Positions 1 through 10,531 of a stretch of 64,000 nucleotides of DNA are shown piece by piece; position 1 is the first letter of the stretch; each line of letters starts with the position of its first letter. The stretch covers positions 134,981,741 to 135,045,740 of the forward strand of contig CM041465.1 of the NCBI GenBank assembly GCA_023213395.1, given 5' to 3'. Made by a program: the position numbers and the translations under genes. The notes under the pieces were generated by a model that made no database searches, was not told the DNA's origin, and saw nothing but the letters and a program-made list of their open reading frames with translations. The stretch comes from Cycas panzhihuaensis. Lineage: Eukaryota; Cycadophyta.

Positions 1-2856
1 TTAGGCCATGTCTTGATGAAATGTTATATTGATTTTGTTAATGATATATGTTGAATGATGATGTATGTATTATTTTGCTACCACCTGATAATAAGTGATA
101 ACTATAGTATTAAATCCCTCTTTTATGATCATTCTTATTTATTTCTTCCTTTAACATATACTATTTTATGCTTTTGTCTTGATTTTACCCTTAGATTAAA
201 TTTTTTAATCACTTTTGGGCTTGTACTTATTGTTCTCATCCATTTTTAGGATATTTTTTCTCATTAATAAAGTCATTTATATTAAAATTTATCAATAAAA
301 AATATTTTATGACTTTTTAATGAGTCATTTTAAACTCTTTATTTATTGCATTTTTAATCCTATAAAAAACATGATTGATCATATTTTATAAATAAAATCA
401 TGATTTTGGTTGTTTAAAAAATATGACTGGTCATGGTTTTTACTGTTATGTATGTAAAACTTTTCTAGCATGTTAGTTTCCTATATGCCACCACCTAGAT
501 TTGATGGAAACCTACCCTAATTGTGCTTGGAACTCAAGGAAACCCTCTTGTCTCCTATCATTTGAAGTTTATGATGTGAGATATCAAAGTTTTGGAAGTG
601 CTTCTTGAGATTTTTTGAGATATTTTACTACTATTATTTGGAAGATTTTTTTAAGAAAGAAAAGGTGAAGTTAAGAGAAATATTTTGGAGCTTTGGTTAT
701 CATTTTACTTCTACTCAAATTTTAATATTTAGTGCATTTTAGAATATGTAAATTCTTATAAAATTTTTAATTTCAAACTTCTTTTCTTCTTGGTAAGATC
801 TTTTTTATTATGGACTTTTGAAAATTTTCTATTCTATCATGACTATTTATACTCAGAATCTTTCCTTTCTACTTGGTGACATTTGAACTACCCTTGTATT
901 CATTTTCTACTTGGGAACTTGGCTGAAAGTTTTTCCCTTCATGGGACAAAAAGGGAGTAGTCTATTGTGAAGAATGGTCATCTCTTCACTAAGAGGATAA
1001 TTACTCTCTCCCATTCTTTCTTAGCTATCTAAATCTCCAAGAGGTCTACTTTCATCTTGGCTTATTTGTGGCTATTGTTAAGCCTATTATTCTTGTGTTT
1101 CATCTTTTTCCTTTTTTAGCTTTAAAGGAAAATTTAAAGAGGTTTGATCACATGAAAGAGGGAAAGCCATTATAAGGTAGGAGTTCATTAATAGACTAGA
1201 CTAGTATTATTCTTGTTTGTCTTCATTCCTTTCATTATTCTCTTAGTGTAAAAGGAAATCTGAATATATGAATGATATATCTTTGATATGATCAAATTAT
1301 TTGAGATTTAAGGATCCTTTATTTTCTAAAAGATGTTATTTATGATAGAATTTCTCTAGTTTTTAGTCTATAGTTTGTTTATAGATGATGACTTAATTAT
1401 AATTGATTATGTGTAACTTTGTAGGGTGAATATCATTCATTACAACAGAAATATATCTTGAAAATCTCTCTTTTTATCTTAGAACCATTCTCTAACAAGA
1501 AAATAGTATGTAATTGGAATGGAAGTTTTATATAAATATTGCATATTATTGGATCGCTTGTTGATTTGCACATATAGTTACTTCATTTATTCATACCTTC
1601 ATTAAATGGAATAATCAAGTGGAGAGTCCTTCTTAGGAGTTGAGTAAAGGTGGTCACTTAGATCCTCAAAGACTTTATATCTTTTAGTTTATATTTGAAA
1701 CAAGGAAATGTTTTGTTAGTTAAGAGATATTTTGTTTAGGTCTAATCAAAACACAACCATATTTTTTATAGCATTTTCATATTCTTGGTTATACCTTCAT
1801 GTTTTTCATGCTATAAAATCATATTTTTCACTATAAAATTTAATTTAAAAAAAAATTATAAAGAGAACTTATTGGAGGTCTAGCTTCCTATTACATCTTG
1901 CTAATATCTTTCTCCTGGGGATAATCTTCCACTGAAATAGCTCTAGATCGCCTCAAAAAATGAGTGGAAAGGCCATCAAACAGTTCAATTTTCTAACTCT
2001 CTCCTATGAAAATGAAATTTAATGTATCCATCTTTTATTTAAAAAGGGAGGCTTTTTCTCTCTTTTCTAAGCAATTTATTTTCTTTCATCTGTTAGATCT
2101 ATCTAGGTGATTAGGGTCAATTATTGACCTTAATATCTTTATCTTCTCTAGAGCATTTTAAGGACCTAAATGTTACATCTCTTGATCATTTTCATTTAGA
2201 TTGACTCTTAGATTGGTCTATAAAATACTCTGAGCTCTTTTATATGTTAATGAACCTAAACTATGAAAGGGAATACTCTGAAATCTAATAGTTGATAAGC
2301 TTAAACTATAACAATCAAGCTTTGAAGACCTTCACCCCATTAACAAGTTTAAACTGTGATAGAAGGCTCTAAAAAGTCACCTGTTAGTAAGCCCAAAAGC
2401 TATCACAGTCCATCCTTTATGCTCTAGTAAAAGGAATTTCCTTCGAAGTATGGTTAATGAGAGGCAAACTATCACTAGTTGGATTCTTAAGTCCCATCTG
2501 GTTTGTGGGAATTCAATAATACTTTTGTATTGAATGAATGAGAACCCAGTCTATTTGGGTAGGCTTTTAGGTAAGATCTCTTTAACTTGTTCTTGTAGAA
2601 AATTTGTTTCACTTGGTTGTAGTTCCTTTGTAAGTTAGTAAACCATCATTTACATACCTCATCTCATACCTTTTGCCTAATAGAGAATCTTATACTCATT
2701 ATTATCAACTTTTACCATCCTACTTCCTTCTTAAAGTAGGAGATTCAGGTGTCAAGGGGGTAAATGCTTTACTAAAACCTAGACCTCATCATTTTTAGTA
2801 TGTTTCTTATATTCTTTCATGTAAAAATGATTGATTTAAGGTTTGTTTCATTTAAA
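1..2856. repeat. 2.9-kb tandem unit, copy 1
   Basis: First visible copy of a long direct tandem repeat. It begins with ttaggccatg followed by a short tract reading aaatgttatattgatt, and the same start recurs at 2857 and 5832. Blocks stay collinear across copies: a taataaagtcattt tract near 260, a gatcat...ttttgg tract near 375-405, ggagctttgg near 690, cattacaacagaaatatatc near 1437, ttaggagttga near 1635, and tcaagggggtaaatg near 2753. No reading frame is kept between copies and short ORFs fall in different frames, so I read it as non-coding. The left edge may lie outside the window. The unit could be a satellite or part of an unrecognised element; I do not recognise it. Confidence 0.8.
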
Positions 2857-5831
2857 TTAGGCCATGTTTTGATTAAATGTTATATTGATTCTATTAATGA
2901 TGTATGTTCAATGATGATGGATGTATTATTTGCCACCACCTACTAATGAGTGATAACTATGGTATTAAATCCCCCTTTTATGATAATTTTTATTCATTTC
3001 TTCCTTTAACATATCTTATTTCATGCTTCTTTCTTGATTTTACCCTTAGATTATCTTTTTTAATAATTTTTTAGGCTTGTGCTTATTGATTTCATCCTTT
3101 TTTGGGCTACTTTTTCTTAGTAATAAAGTCATTTGTGCTAACATTTATCAATAAAAATCATTCTGTGATTTTTTTATGAGTTATTTTTATCTCTTAGTTT
3201 ATCGCTTTGTTGGTTCTGCCAAAAATGTGTTTGATCATGTTTATGAAGAAAATCACATATTTTGGTTATTCAAAAAATATGACAAGTTAAATTTTTGACT
3301 GTCATGCATACAAAACTTTTCTAGAACGTTAGTTTTCTATATGCCACTACCCAAATTCGATGAAAACTTACTACAATCATGCCCAAAACTCATGGAAACC
3401 TTATTATCTCCTATCATTCAAAGTTTACGATGCAAGAGATCAAAGTTTTGAAAGTGCTTCTTAAGATTGTTAGAGAGATTTTACTACTATTATTTGAAAG
3501 ATTTTTTTAAGAAAGATAGGGTGAAGCTAGGAGAAAGATTTTGGAGCTTTGGTTGTCATTTTATTTCTACTCAAATTTCAATGTTTGGTGCTTTTCTGAA
3601 TACTCAAACTCTTGTAAAGTTTTTAATTTTAAACTTCTTTTCTTCTTGGTAAGATCTTTCCAATTATAGACTCTTGAAAATTTTCTACTCTATCATGATT
3701 ATTTATGCTTAAAATATTTCCTTTCTACTTAGTGACATTTGAAGTACCCTTGTATTCATTTTCCTCCTTTTTGGCTAAAAGGTCTACTCTTTATGGGATA
3801 AAAAAGGGGTAGTCTATTATGAAGAACAGTCATCTCTTCACTAAGAGAATAACTACTCTTTCCCATTCTTTCTTAACTATCTAAATCTCTAAGAGGTCTA
3901 CTTTCATCTTAGCTTATTTATGGTTGTCGTTAATATTGTATTTTTTATGTTTTTTCTTTTTTCTTTATTAGTTTTAAAGGAAATTTTGAAGAGGTTTAAT
4001 CATATGGAAGAGGGAAAGCCATTTTGAGGCAAGAGTTTATTAATAGACTAGACTAGTATTATTCTTATTTGACTTCATTCCTTTTATTGCTCTCTTGTTT
4101 TAAAAGGAAATATGAATATATAAATGATCTGTCTTTGATGTGATTAGATTATACAAGATTCAAGGATCCTTTGGTATCCAAAAGACTCCATTTTTGATAG
4201 AATCTCTCTACTTTTTAGTTTATTATTTGTTTATGGATGATGACTTGATTATGAGTGATTGCATATAATTTTATAGGGTGAATGTCATTCATTACAACAG
4301 AAATATATCTTTAAAATCTCTCTTTTAATCTTGGAATTATTCTCCAAAAAGAAAATAGCATGTAATTGGAATGAAAGTTTTGTATAAATATTGCATGTTA
4401 TTGGATCTCTTGTTGATTTATATATATAGTTGCTTCATTTATTCATACCTTCATTAAATAGCATAACTAGGTGGAGACTCCTTCTTAGGTATTAGGTCAA
4501 AGTGGTTACTTAGGTCCTCTTAAATTTAATGTCTCTTAGTCTAGATTTGAAATAAAGAAATATTTTATTAGATAAGAGATATTTTGTTTAGGTCTACCCA
4601 AAGCACAACCATATTTTTGACAACTTTTTCACATTTTTGGTTATGCCTTCATGTTTTTCATGCTAAAAAATCATGTTTTCGACTATAAAATTTAAATTTT
4701 TTAAAAAATTATAAAGGGAACTTACCATATATCTAGCTCCCTACTGCATCTGTTGATATCTATCTCTTAGGGCTAATCTTCCACTGAAATAGCTCCAGAT
4801 CACCTTAGAAAATAAGATAAAGGACCTTGGATAACTTGATTTTCCAACTCTCATCTATAAAAATAAAATTCAATATATCTATCTTTTATTTAAAAAGGGA
4901 GTCTTTTTCTCTCTTTCCTAAGCAAAATTTTTTCTTTCATCCATTAGATCTATCCAAGTGAATTTTATTCTTCTACAAATATCATTCTTGAATAAAATCA
5001 CTTCGAAATAAAGAAATGATTTATCTCATGTCTATTAGGGTCAATTATTGACCTTAATATCTTTGTCTTCTCTAGAGCATTTTAGAGACTTGAATGTTAT
5101 ATCTCTCATTGGTTTTCCTTTAGATTAACTCTTAGATTGGTCTCTAAAATGCTTCGAGTCCTTTTGCATGTTGATAAGCCTAAACTATGAAAAGGAATAT
5201 TCTAAAATCTGATACTTGACAAGCTTAAACTACAATAATCAAGCTCTGAAGACCTTCACCTCATTAATGAGTTTAAACTATAACAGAAGTCTCTAAAAAG
5301 TCACCTACTAATGAGTCAAAACTATAGTAGTCCTAAGGCTCTAAAAAATTTACCTATTAACAAACTCAAAAACTATGACAATCCATCTTTTATGCTCCAG
5401 TAAAAGGACTTTCCACCGAAGTATGGTTAATGAGAGATAAACTATCACCGGTTGGATTCTTAAGTCCCATCTAGTTTGTGGGCATTTGGTATTATTTTTG
5501 TATTGAGTGAATAAGAACCTAATCCATTTGGGTAGGCTTTTAGGTAAGACCTCTTTAACTTATTCTTGTAGAAAATTTATTTCACTTTATTGTAGTTCCT
5601 TTGTAAGTTAGTTAACCATCATTCACATACCTGATCTCATACCTTTCACCTGATAGAGAATCATTCACTCTCATTATTGTCACCTTTAACCATCTTACTT
5701 CCTTCTTGAAGTAGGAGCTTCATGTGTCAAGGGGGTAAATGTTTCACCAAAAAATAGCCCTCATCACTTTTAATATGTTTCTTATATTATTTCTTGTGAA
5801 AATAATTGGTTTAAGGTTTATTTCATTTATA
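2857..5831. repeat. 2.9-kb tandem unit, copy 2
   Basis: Second copy, head-to-tail with the first and 119 bp longer. Two differences explain most of the extra length. One is a block of about 75 bp at roughly 4961-5037, between the ctatccaagtg and tagggtcaattattgacc tracts that abut in copy 1. The other is an extra copy of the ctctaaaaagtcacctac... motif near 5285-5385. Elsewhere the copies align with scattered substitutions, many C/T or G/A. Short ORFs here are not kept in the same frame in the other copies. Confidence 0.8.
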
Positions 5832-8010
5832 TTAGGCTATGTTTTGACGAAATGTTATATTGATTCTATTAATGATGTATGTTGAATAATGATCGATGTA
5901 TTATTTTGCTACCACCTACTAATGAGTAATAACTATGGCATTAAATCCATTTTTTATAATCATTCTTATTTATTTCTTCCTTTAACACATTCTATTTCAT
6001 GCTTTTGTCTTGATTTTACCCTTAGATTATCTTTTTTAATAACTTTTTAGACTTGTGCTTATTATTTTCATCCTTTTTTAGGTTATTTTTTCTTATTAAT
6101 AAAGTCATTTGTACTAAAATTAATCAATAAAAATTATTCTATGAATTTTTAATGAGTCATTTTTAGCTCCTAATTTATTACATTTTTTATCTTGCCAAAA
6201 ACGTGATTGATCACATTTTATGAAGAAAATCATGATTTTGGTTGTTTAAAAAATATGATCAGTTATATTTTTTACTATCATACATGTAAAACTTTTTTAG
6301 AATATTAGTTTCCTATATGCCATCGCCAAGATTTGATGGAAACCTACCCCAATCATGCTTGGAACTTAAGAAAACCCTATTATCTCCTATCATTTAAAGT
6401 TTGTGATGTGAGAGATCAAAGTTTTGGAAGTGCTTCTTGAAAAATTTTAAGAGATTTTATTATAGCTATTTAGAAGAATTTTTTAAGAAAGAAAAGATCA
6501 ATTCATGAGAAAGATTTTGGAGCTTTGGTTATCATTTTATTTCTACTCAAATTTTAATATTTGGTGCCTTTTAGAATACTCAAATTCTTATAATTTTTTT
6601 AGCTTCAAACTTCTTTTCTTCTTGCTAAGATCTTTCCTATTGTGTACTCTTAAAACTTTTCTACTCTATCATGACCATTTGTACTCAGAATCTTTCCTTA
6701 CTACTTAGTCATATTTGAAGCACACTTGTATTCATTTTTATCCTTCGGAATTTGGCTGAAAGGTCTATCCTTTATGGGACAAAAAAGGGACAGTCTATTG
6801 TGAATAACGGTCATCTCTTCTTAACTACTCTCTCTCATTCTTTCTTAACTATCTAAATCCCTAAGAGGTCTACTTTTATCTTGGCTTGTTTGTGGCTACC
6901 ATTGAGCCTATTATTCTTGTGTTACTTCTTTTTCCTTTATCAGTTTTAAAGGAAACTTTGAAGAGGTTTGGTTGCATGAAAAATGGAAATCCATTCTAAG
7001 GCAGGAGTTCATTAATAGACTAGACTAGTATTATTCTTATTTTACTTCATTCCTTCCATTGCTCTCTTATTTTAAAAGGAAATCTAAATATATGAATGAT
7101 ATGCCTTTGATATAATCAAATTATATAAGATTCAAGGATCCTTTTATGTTCAAAAGACTATATTTGTGATAGAATCTCTCTACTTTTTAGTCTATTGTTA
7201 ATTTATGGATGATGACTTTATTGTGATTAGTTGCATGTAACTTTGTAGGGTCAATATAATTTATTATAGGAGAAATATATCTTTAAAATCTCTCTTTTTA
7301 TCTTGGAATTATTCTCCAAAAAGAAAATATCATGTAATTGGAATGAAAGTTTTGTATTAGATCTCTTATTGATTTACATATATAGTTATATGTTATGTTA
7401 GTTGCATTTTACACTAATTCCTCTTTATTAAAAAAATGTGTGTTGCATCTAAAGGAAATAGTTTATTTTTTATTTTAATATACTTCATTCTATAAAAAAA
7501 TAAAAAATATATTGCATGTATGTTTAGTTCTCTTATTTATGTATTGAAAGGAAGGTGGATAGATCTTGTAGGTTCATTAATTCCTCTTATGATTCCATTT
7601 CATTTTAAGACAACTAATAAAAAATGAGAGAGAGAAAGAGAAAAAACCCTTCTGTTACTTAGCCCTTCTCCTTCATTATAGTAAAACTTAAAAGGTTAAA
7701 AAAATAAAAGGAAAGGAGTCCCTAAGAAGGACATAAGACACATTATCAATATAATCCTAAATTTAGAACTCCTCCATCTAATTGTGTAGGCTAGTAGATT
7801 CAATCACCCCTTTTACATCTTAGCCTTTCGTTATCTCATTCTTATCTTAATTAAATGACATAATCAGGTGGAGACCCTTCTTAGGAGTTGGAAAAAGTGG
7901 TCCCTTAGGTTCTCTTAGGTTTCTTATATCTTAGTTTAGACTTGAAATAAAGGAAACATACTACTAGTTAAGAGATATTTGGCTTAGGCCTAGTCAAAGC
8001 AGACCATTTA
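5832..8010. repeat. 2.9-kb tandem unit, copy 3 (incomplete, interrupted)
   Basis: Third copy, collinear with the others to about 7387 (ending in atatagtta). It is then interrupted by unrelated sequence and resumes near 7827 with ttaattaaatgacataatcaggtggagac. It runs to about 8010, where similarity stops shortly after the ttaggcctagtcaaagcaga tract. The rest of the unit is missing or too diverged to see, except that the ctctaaaaagtcacc motif reappears as an array at 9129-9395. Confidence 0.7.
7388..7826. other. 0.44-kb insertion in tandem copy 3
   Basis: This stretch has no counterpart in copies 1 and 2, whose flanking sequence is continuous at this point. It is AT-rich, holds a purine run (agagagagaaagagaaaaaac) and has no coding frame. 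I see no clear terminal repeats or target duplication. It may be a small non-autonomous transposon, or copies 1 and 2 may share a deletion. Edges are good to about 10 bp. Confidence 0.5.
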
Positions 8011-9128
8011 TTATCTTAGTTTTATTAAAAAGTATCATCCTTATTGTATTATGAAGAGGTGTTTCATGACTAGGTAAGTTATTAATCATATTTGATCATG
8101 TGTTATCTCTCCATATTATATTGGTAAAAATTGAGTGATGATTGTAGTTAAGATGATAAATAAATATCTTCCAAAAAATAGGTTTAATAATGCTTAGTAT
8201 ACCATGACCCTCATCTGAATCATGATATAGAATGATGTAGTCATTGGTTTTATTAAATAAAAGTAAAACAAAAAAATATATGTCAAAAAAAGAGAGAGAT
8301 ATATGCAAAAAAATAAAAATCTCAAAAAAAGTCAAAAAGTAAGTAAAGTTGTTTATTTGTCATTTGTACCCTCTTATTATCTAGAATAAGTCACATGATG
8401 GATTCATCTCCACCTACATCTAGTATAGTTTAGGTTCATTTAGATGTATCATTCAGAACCTTCGAATCCAATTGCTTTATCCCATTATGCCCTCAATTAT
8501 AATTAAAACATATTTAATACCATTATAGTATTTATTTTTATGTATATTTAGAGTGACGTTCTTATGATGATTAAACCTAATCATGATCATATGTCACTTA
8601 TTTTATAGTTGAAGCTAACTCCCTCTTCATAATAACTAATTCCTTATAGGTTGATTCCTGCCTCTCCCCTTATCTATGACTTAGTCTTTGAGTATTGATC
8701 CCCTTTTACCATTGCATTGAGTATATATATTAATGGAGGTAGTGGGGTCATCCACCATTACACAGATAACGCATGATCAATAAGATAATCTTCTAACGTT
8801 TGTTGGCATATTTTTACCTCAAGCAACCAATAATAAGGTTGAGTATATAGTAGTTACAAGAGCTTTGATAGATTTATTACACTTTCACTATGGCTTGATT
8901 GAGTTGTATTCTAATTCTTAAGTTGTAGTCTATCAATTATTTAGTATATATCATGTTCATTCTCCTCAACTATATTCTTTTTATTGTTAGGCTTTATCAT
9001 TGTTATTAATTTTTTCATTAGTCACCATATAGTATATCTCACCTAATCTAAATTTTGAAGCTGACTCTTTAGTCTCTTATATCTTAAAATGTAATCACTC
9101 ATAATTTTTTATTTAAAGTTAAGGCACT
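8011..9128. other. No gene seen
   Basis: AT-rich sequence between the end of tandem copy 3 and the short repeat array. I found no conserved protein motif on either strand. The minus-strand ORF at 8096-8335 is low-complexity (Phe/Ile/Leu/Tyr-rich) and looks like chance. Confidence 0.6.
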
Positions 9129-9395
9129 ACTCTAAAATGAGTATAAACTGCCATGCTCTAAAAAGTTACCTATTAATGAGCTTAAACTATGGTAGTCTTA
9201 CATTCTAAAATGTCACATACTAATGAGCCCGAACTATGGTAGTATTGTACTCTAAAAAGTCACCTCCTAATAAGTTTAAACTATAATATTCTTATGCTCC
9301 AAAAAGTCACCTACTAATGAGCCTAAACTATGGTAGTCTTTGGCTCTAAAAAGTCACCTAGTGATGAGCTTAAACTATGGTAATCTCTCCCTAGT
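9129..9395. repeat. About 55-bp tandem repeat array (around five copies)
   Basis: Repeated units of the form ctctaaaaagtcacctac followed by taatgagcttaaactatggtagtctta. The first unit is shortened and the last degenerates near the tract ctctccctag. One or two copies of the same motif lie inside the 2.9-kb units (about 2285-2410 and 5215-5400), so this array is probably a local expansion of that piece. It has no coding capacity. Confidence 0.8.
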
Positions 9396-9609
9396 ATGCT
9401 CTTACATGAGATCCCCCTTCAAAGCATTGCTAATAAAGTTAAACCATGGAAACACTCACTTTTTCAAAGCCCTATCAATTTAATGGGTAATCTAATATCA
9501 TCAATGGTCAAGTTCACTAGTATAGTTTAGTTATATTTCAAGAGTGTTTTTTCTTATTTCATTACAATTAGTTCTAATAATAGTAGTTATAAAAGCTTCT
9601 ACCTAGACT

Positions 9610-9901
9610 TGATCACACTTGGTTGTGTTCTATCAAGAAGCTCATATTTTTTGTTCTTTATAAAATACAACCAATTGGACCTAATAACATTTTATTAAGA
9701 AGTTTACATTTTTCATTCTTCATAAAATGTGACTCGTATTTTTTACTATACTACATATACATTTTTTAAAATAGAAATATCAATTCCACATTTTTCTTAA
9801 TCCTCATCACTCGAATTAGTAGGAACTCACTGCCTTACCTTCTCTAACTACCTTCTAGACTTTATCATTATAAAACTCTTGTTAGAAAATAATTAGATCA
9901 T
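9610..9901 (+). repeat. Inverted repeat, left arm, outer segment
   Basis: The reverse complement of about 19277-19590 matches this segment. Shared tracts include ccacatttttctt, attagtaggaact, attttattaagaag and an aattagatcat tract at the inner edge. Inside it are short imperfect repeats of the form attaagaag...tcattctttataaaat. The segment ends at the LINE insertion site, and the arm continues at 16258. Confidence 0.75.
9884..9901. repeat. LINE target-site duplication, left copy
   Basis: agaaaataattagatcat lies immediately outside the LINE poly-A end (seen as a T run on the plus strand). It matches 16240-16257 at 17 of 18 positions. This is typical of target-primed reverse transcription. 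Confidence 0.85.
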
Positions 9902-10069
9902 TTTTTTTTCATGTGGTAAAAAATAGAAGGGGTTTTAATAGGTCCCTAAACCTTTTACAATGGCTACCTTTCAGCTATGGAACATAATAGCTATGACATG
10001 CCCATGGCCTAGCATAACTGAAACCATAGTAAACATATTAAACCTTGACAAACATTACCTTTCCCCATT

Positions 10070-10531
10070 CTGAGCTAACACATTCAATCTAACCAGACTC
10101 AAGAACTCCTCCAAGAAATTCTCTTTCCAAACCCACTTTATCTTATTTAAAACTGCCTAATTGGTAAGCCAATCTACTGTAGTATTTCCTTCCCTATATG
10201 TGTGCTGGATCTAGATGCTCTGCTTGGACCTTACAATATCTTGAGTGTCCCTCACCATATCCATATTATACTAATCAGCCTCCACCTCCCCCCTAAGGAT
10301 CTTGATCACATTTAGAGAATCTCCTTCTATTATCACCTTATTATGGTTCTCCTCATCCACCATTACTATAGCTTTTTGTATAGCCTTAAGTTTAGCAAAG
10401 TGGTTTGTCTATTGACTATAGTATTCTATAAAGGCCCACCTTACTATTCCATCAGGGTATCCACATAAGCCACCCCTGTTAGCCTCACCAGGGTTACCTT
10501 TAGATGCCCCATTGAAATTTATTTTTACCTA
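10070..10531 (-). other. RNase H (RVT_3-type) domain at the LINE C-terminus
   Basis: The minus-strand reading begins VKINFNGASKGNPGEANRGG and continues with FAKLKAIQKAIVMV, VIIEGDSLNVIKIL and ending near VLAQNGER. This matches the order of the plant RNase H fold: a first Asp position (here Asn in FNGASKGNPG), a Glu-helix region (here Lys in place of the usual Glu), and an Asp in EGDSLNVI. Only about three stops interrupt some 150 codons. Such a domain is known from several plant L1-like lineages. Confidence 0.8.

Noticed and set aside
3467-6708. ORFs at 3467-3652 and 6505-6708 as a gene conserved between tandem copies
   Set aside because: They come from the same part of the 2.9-kb unit but are read in different frames, so the protein sequence is not conserved.
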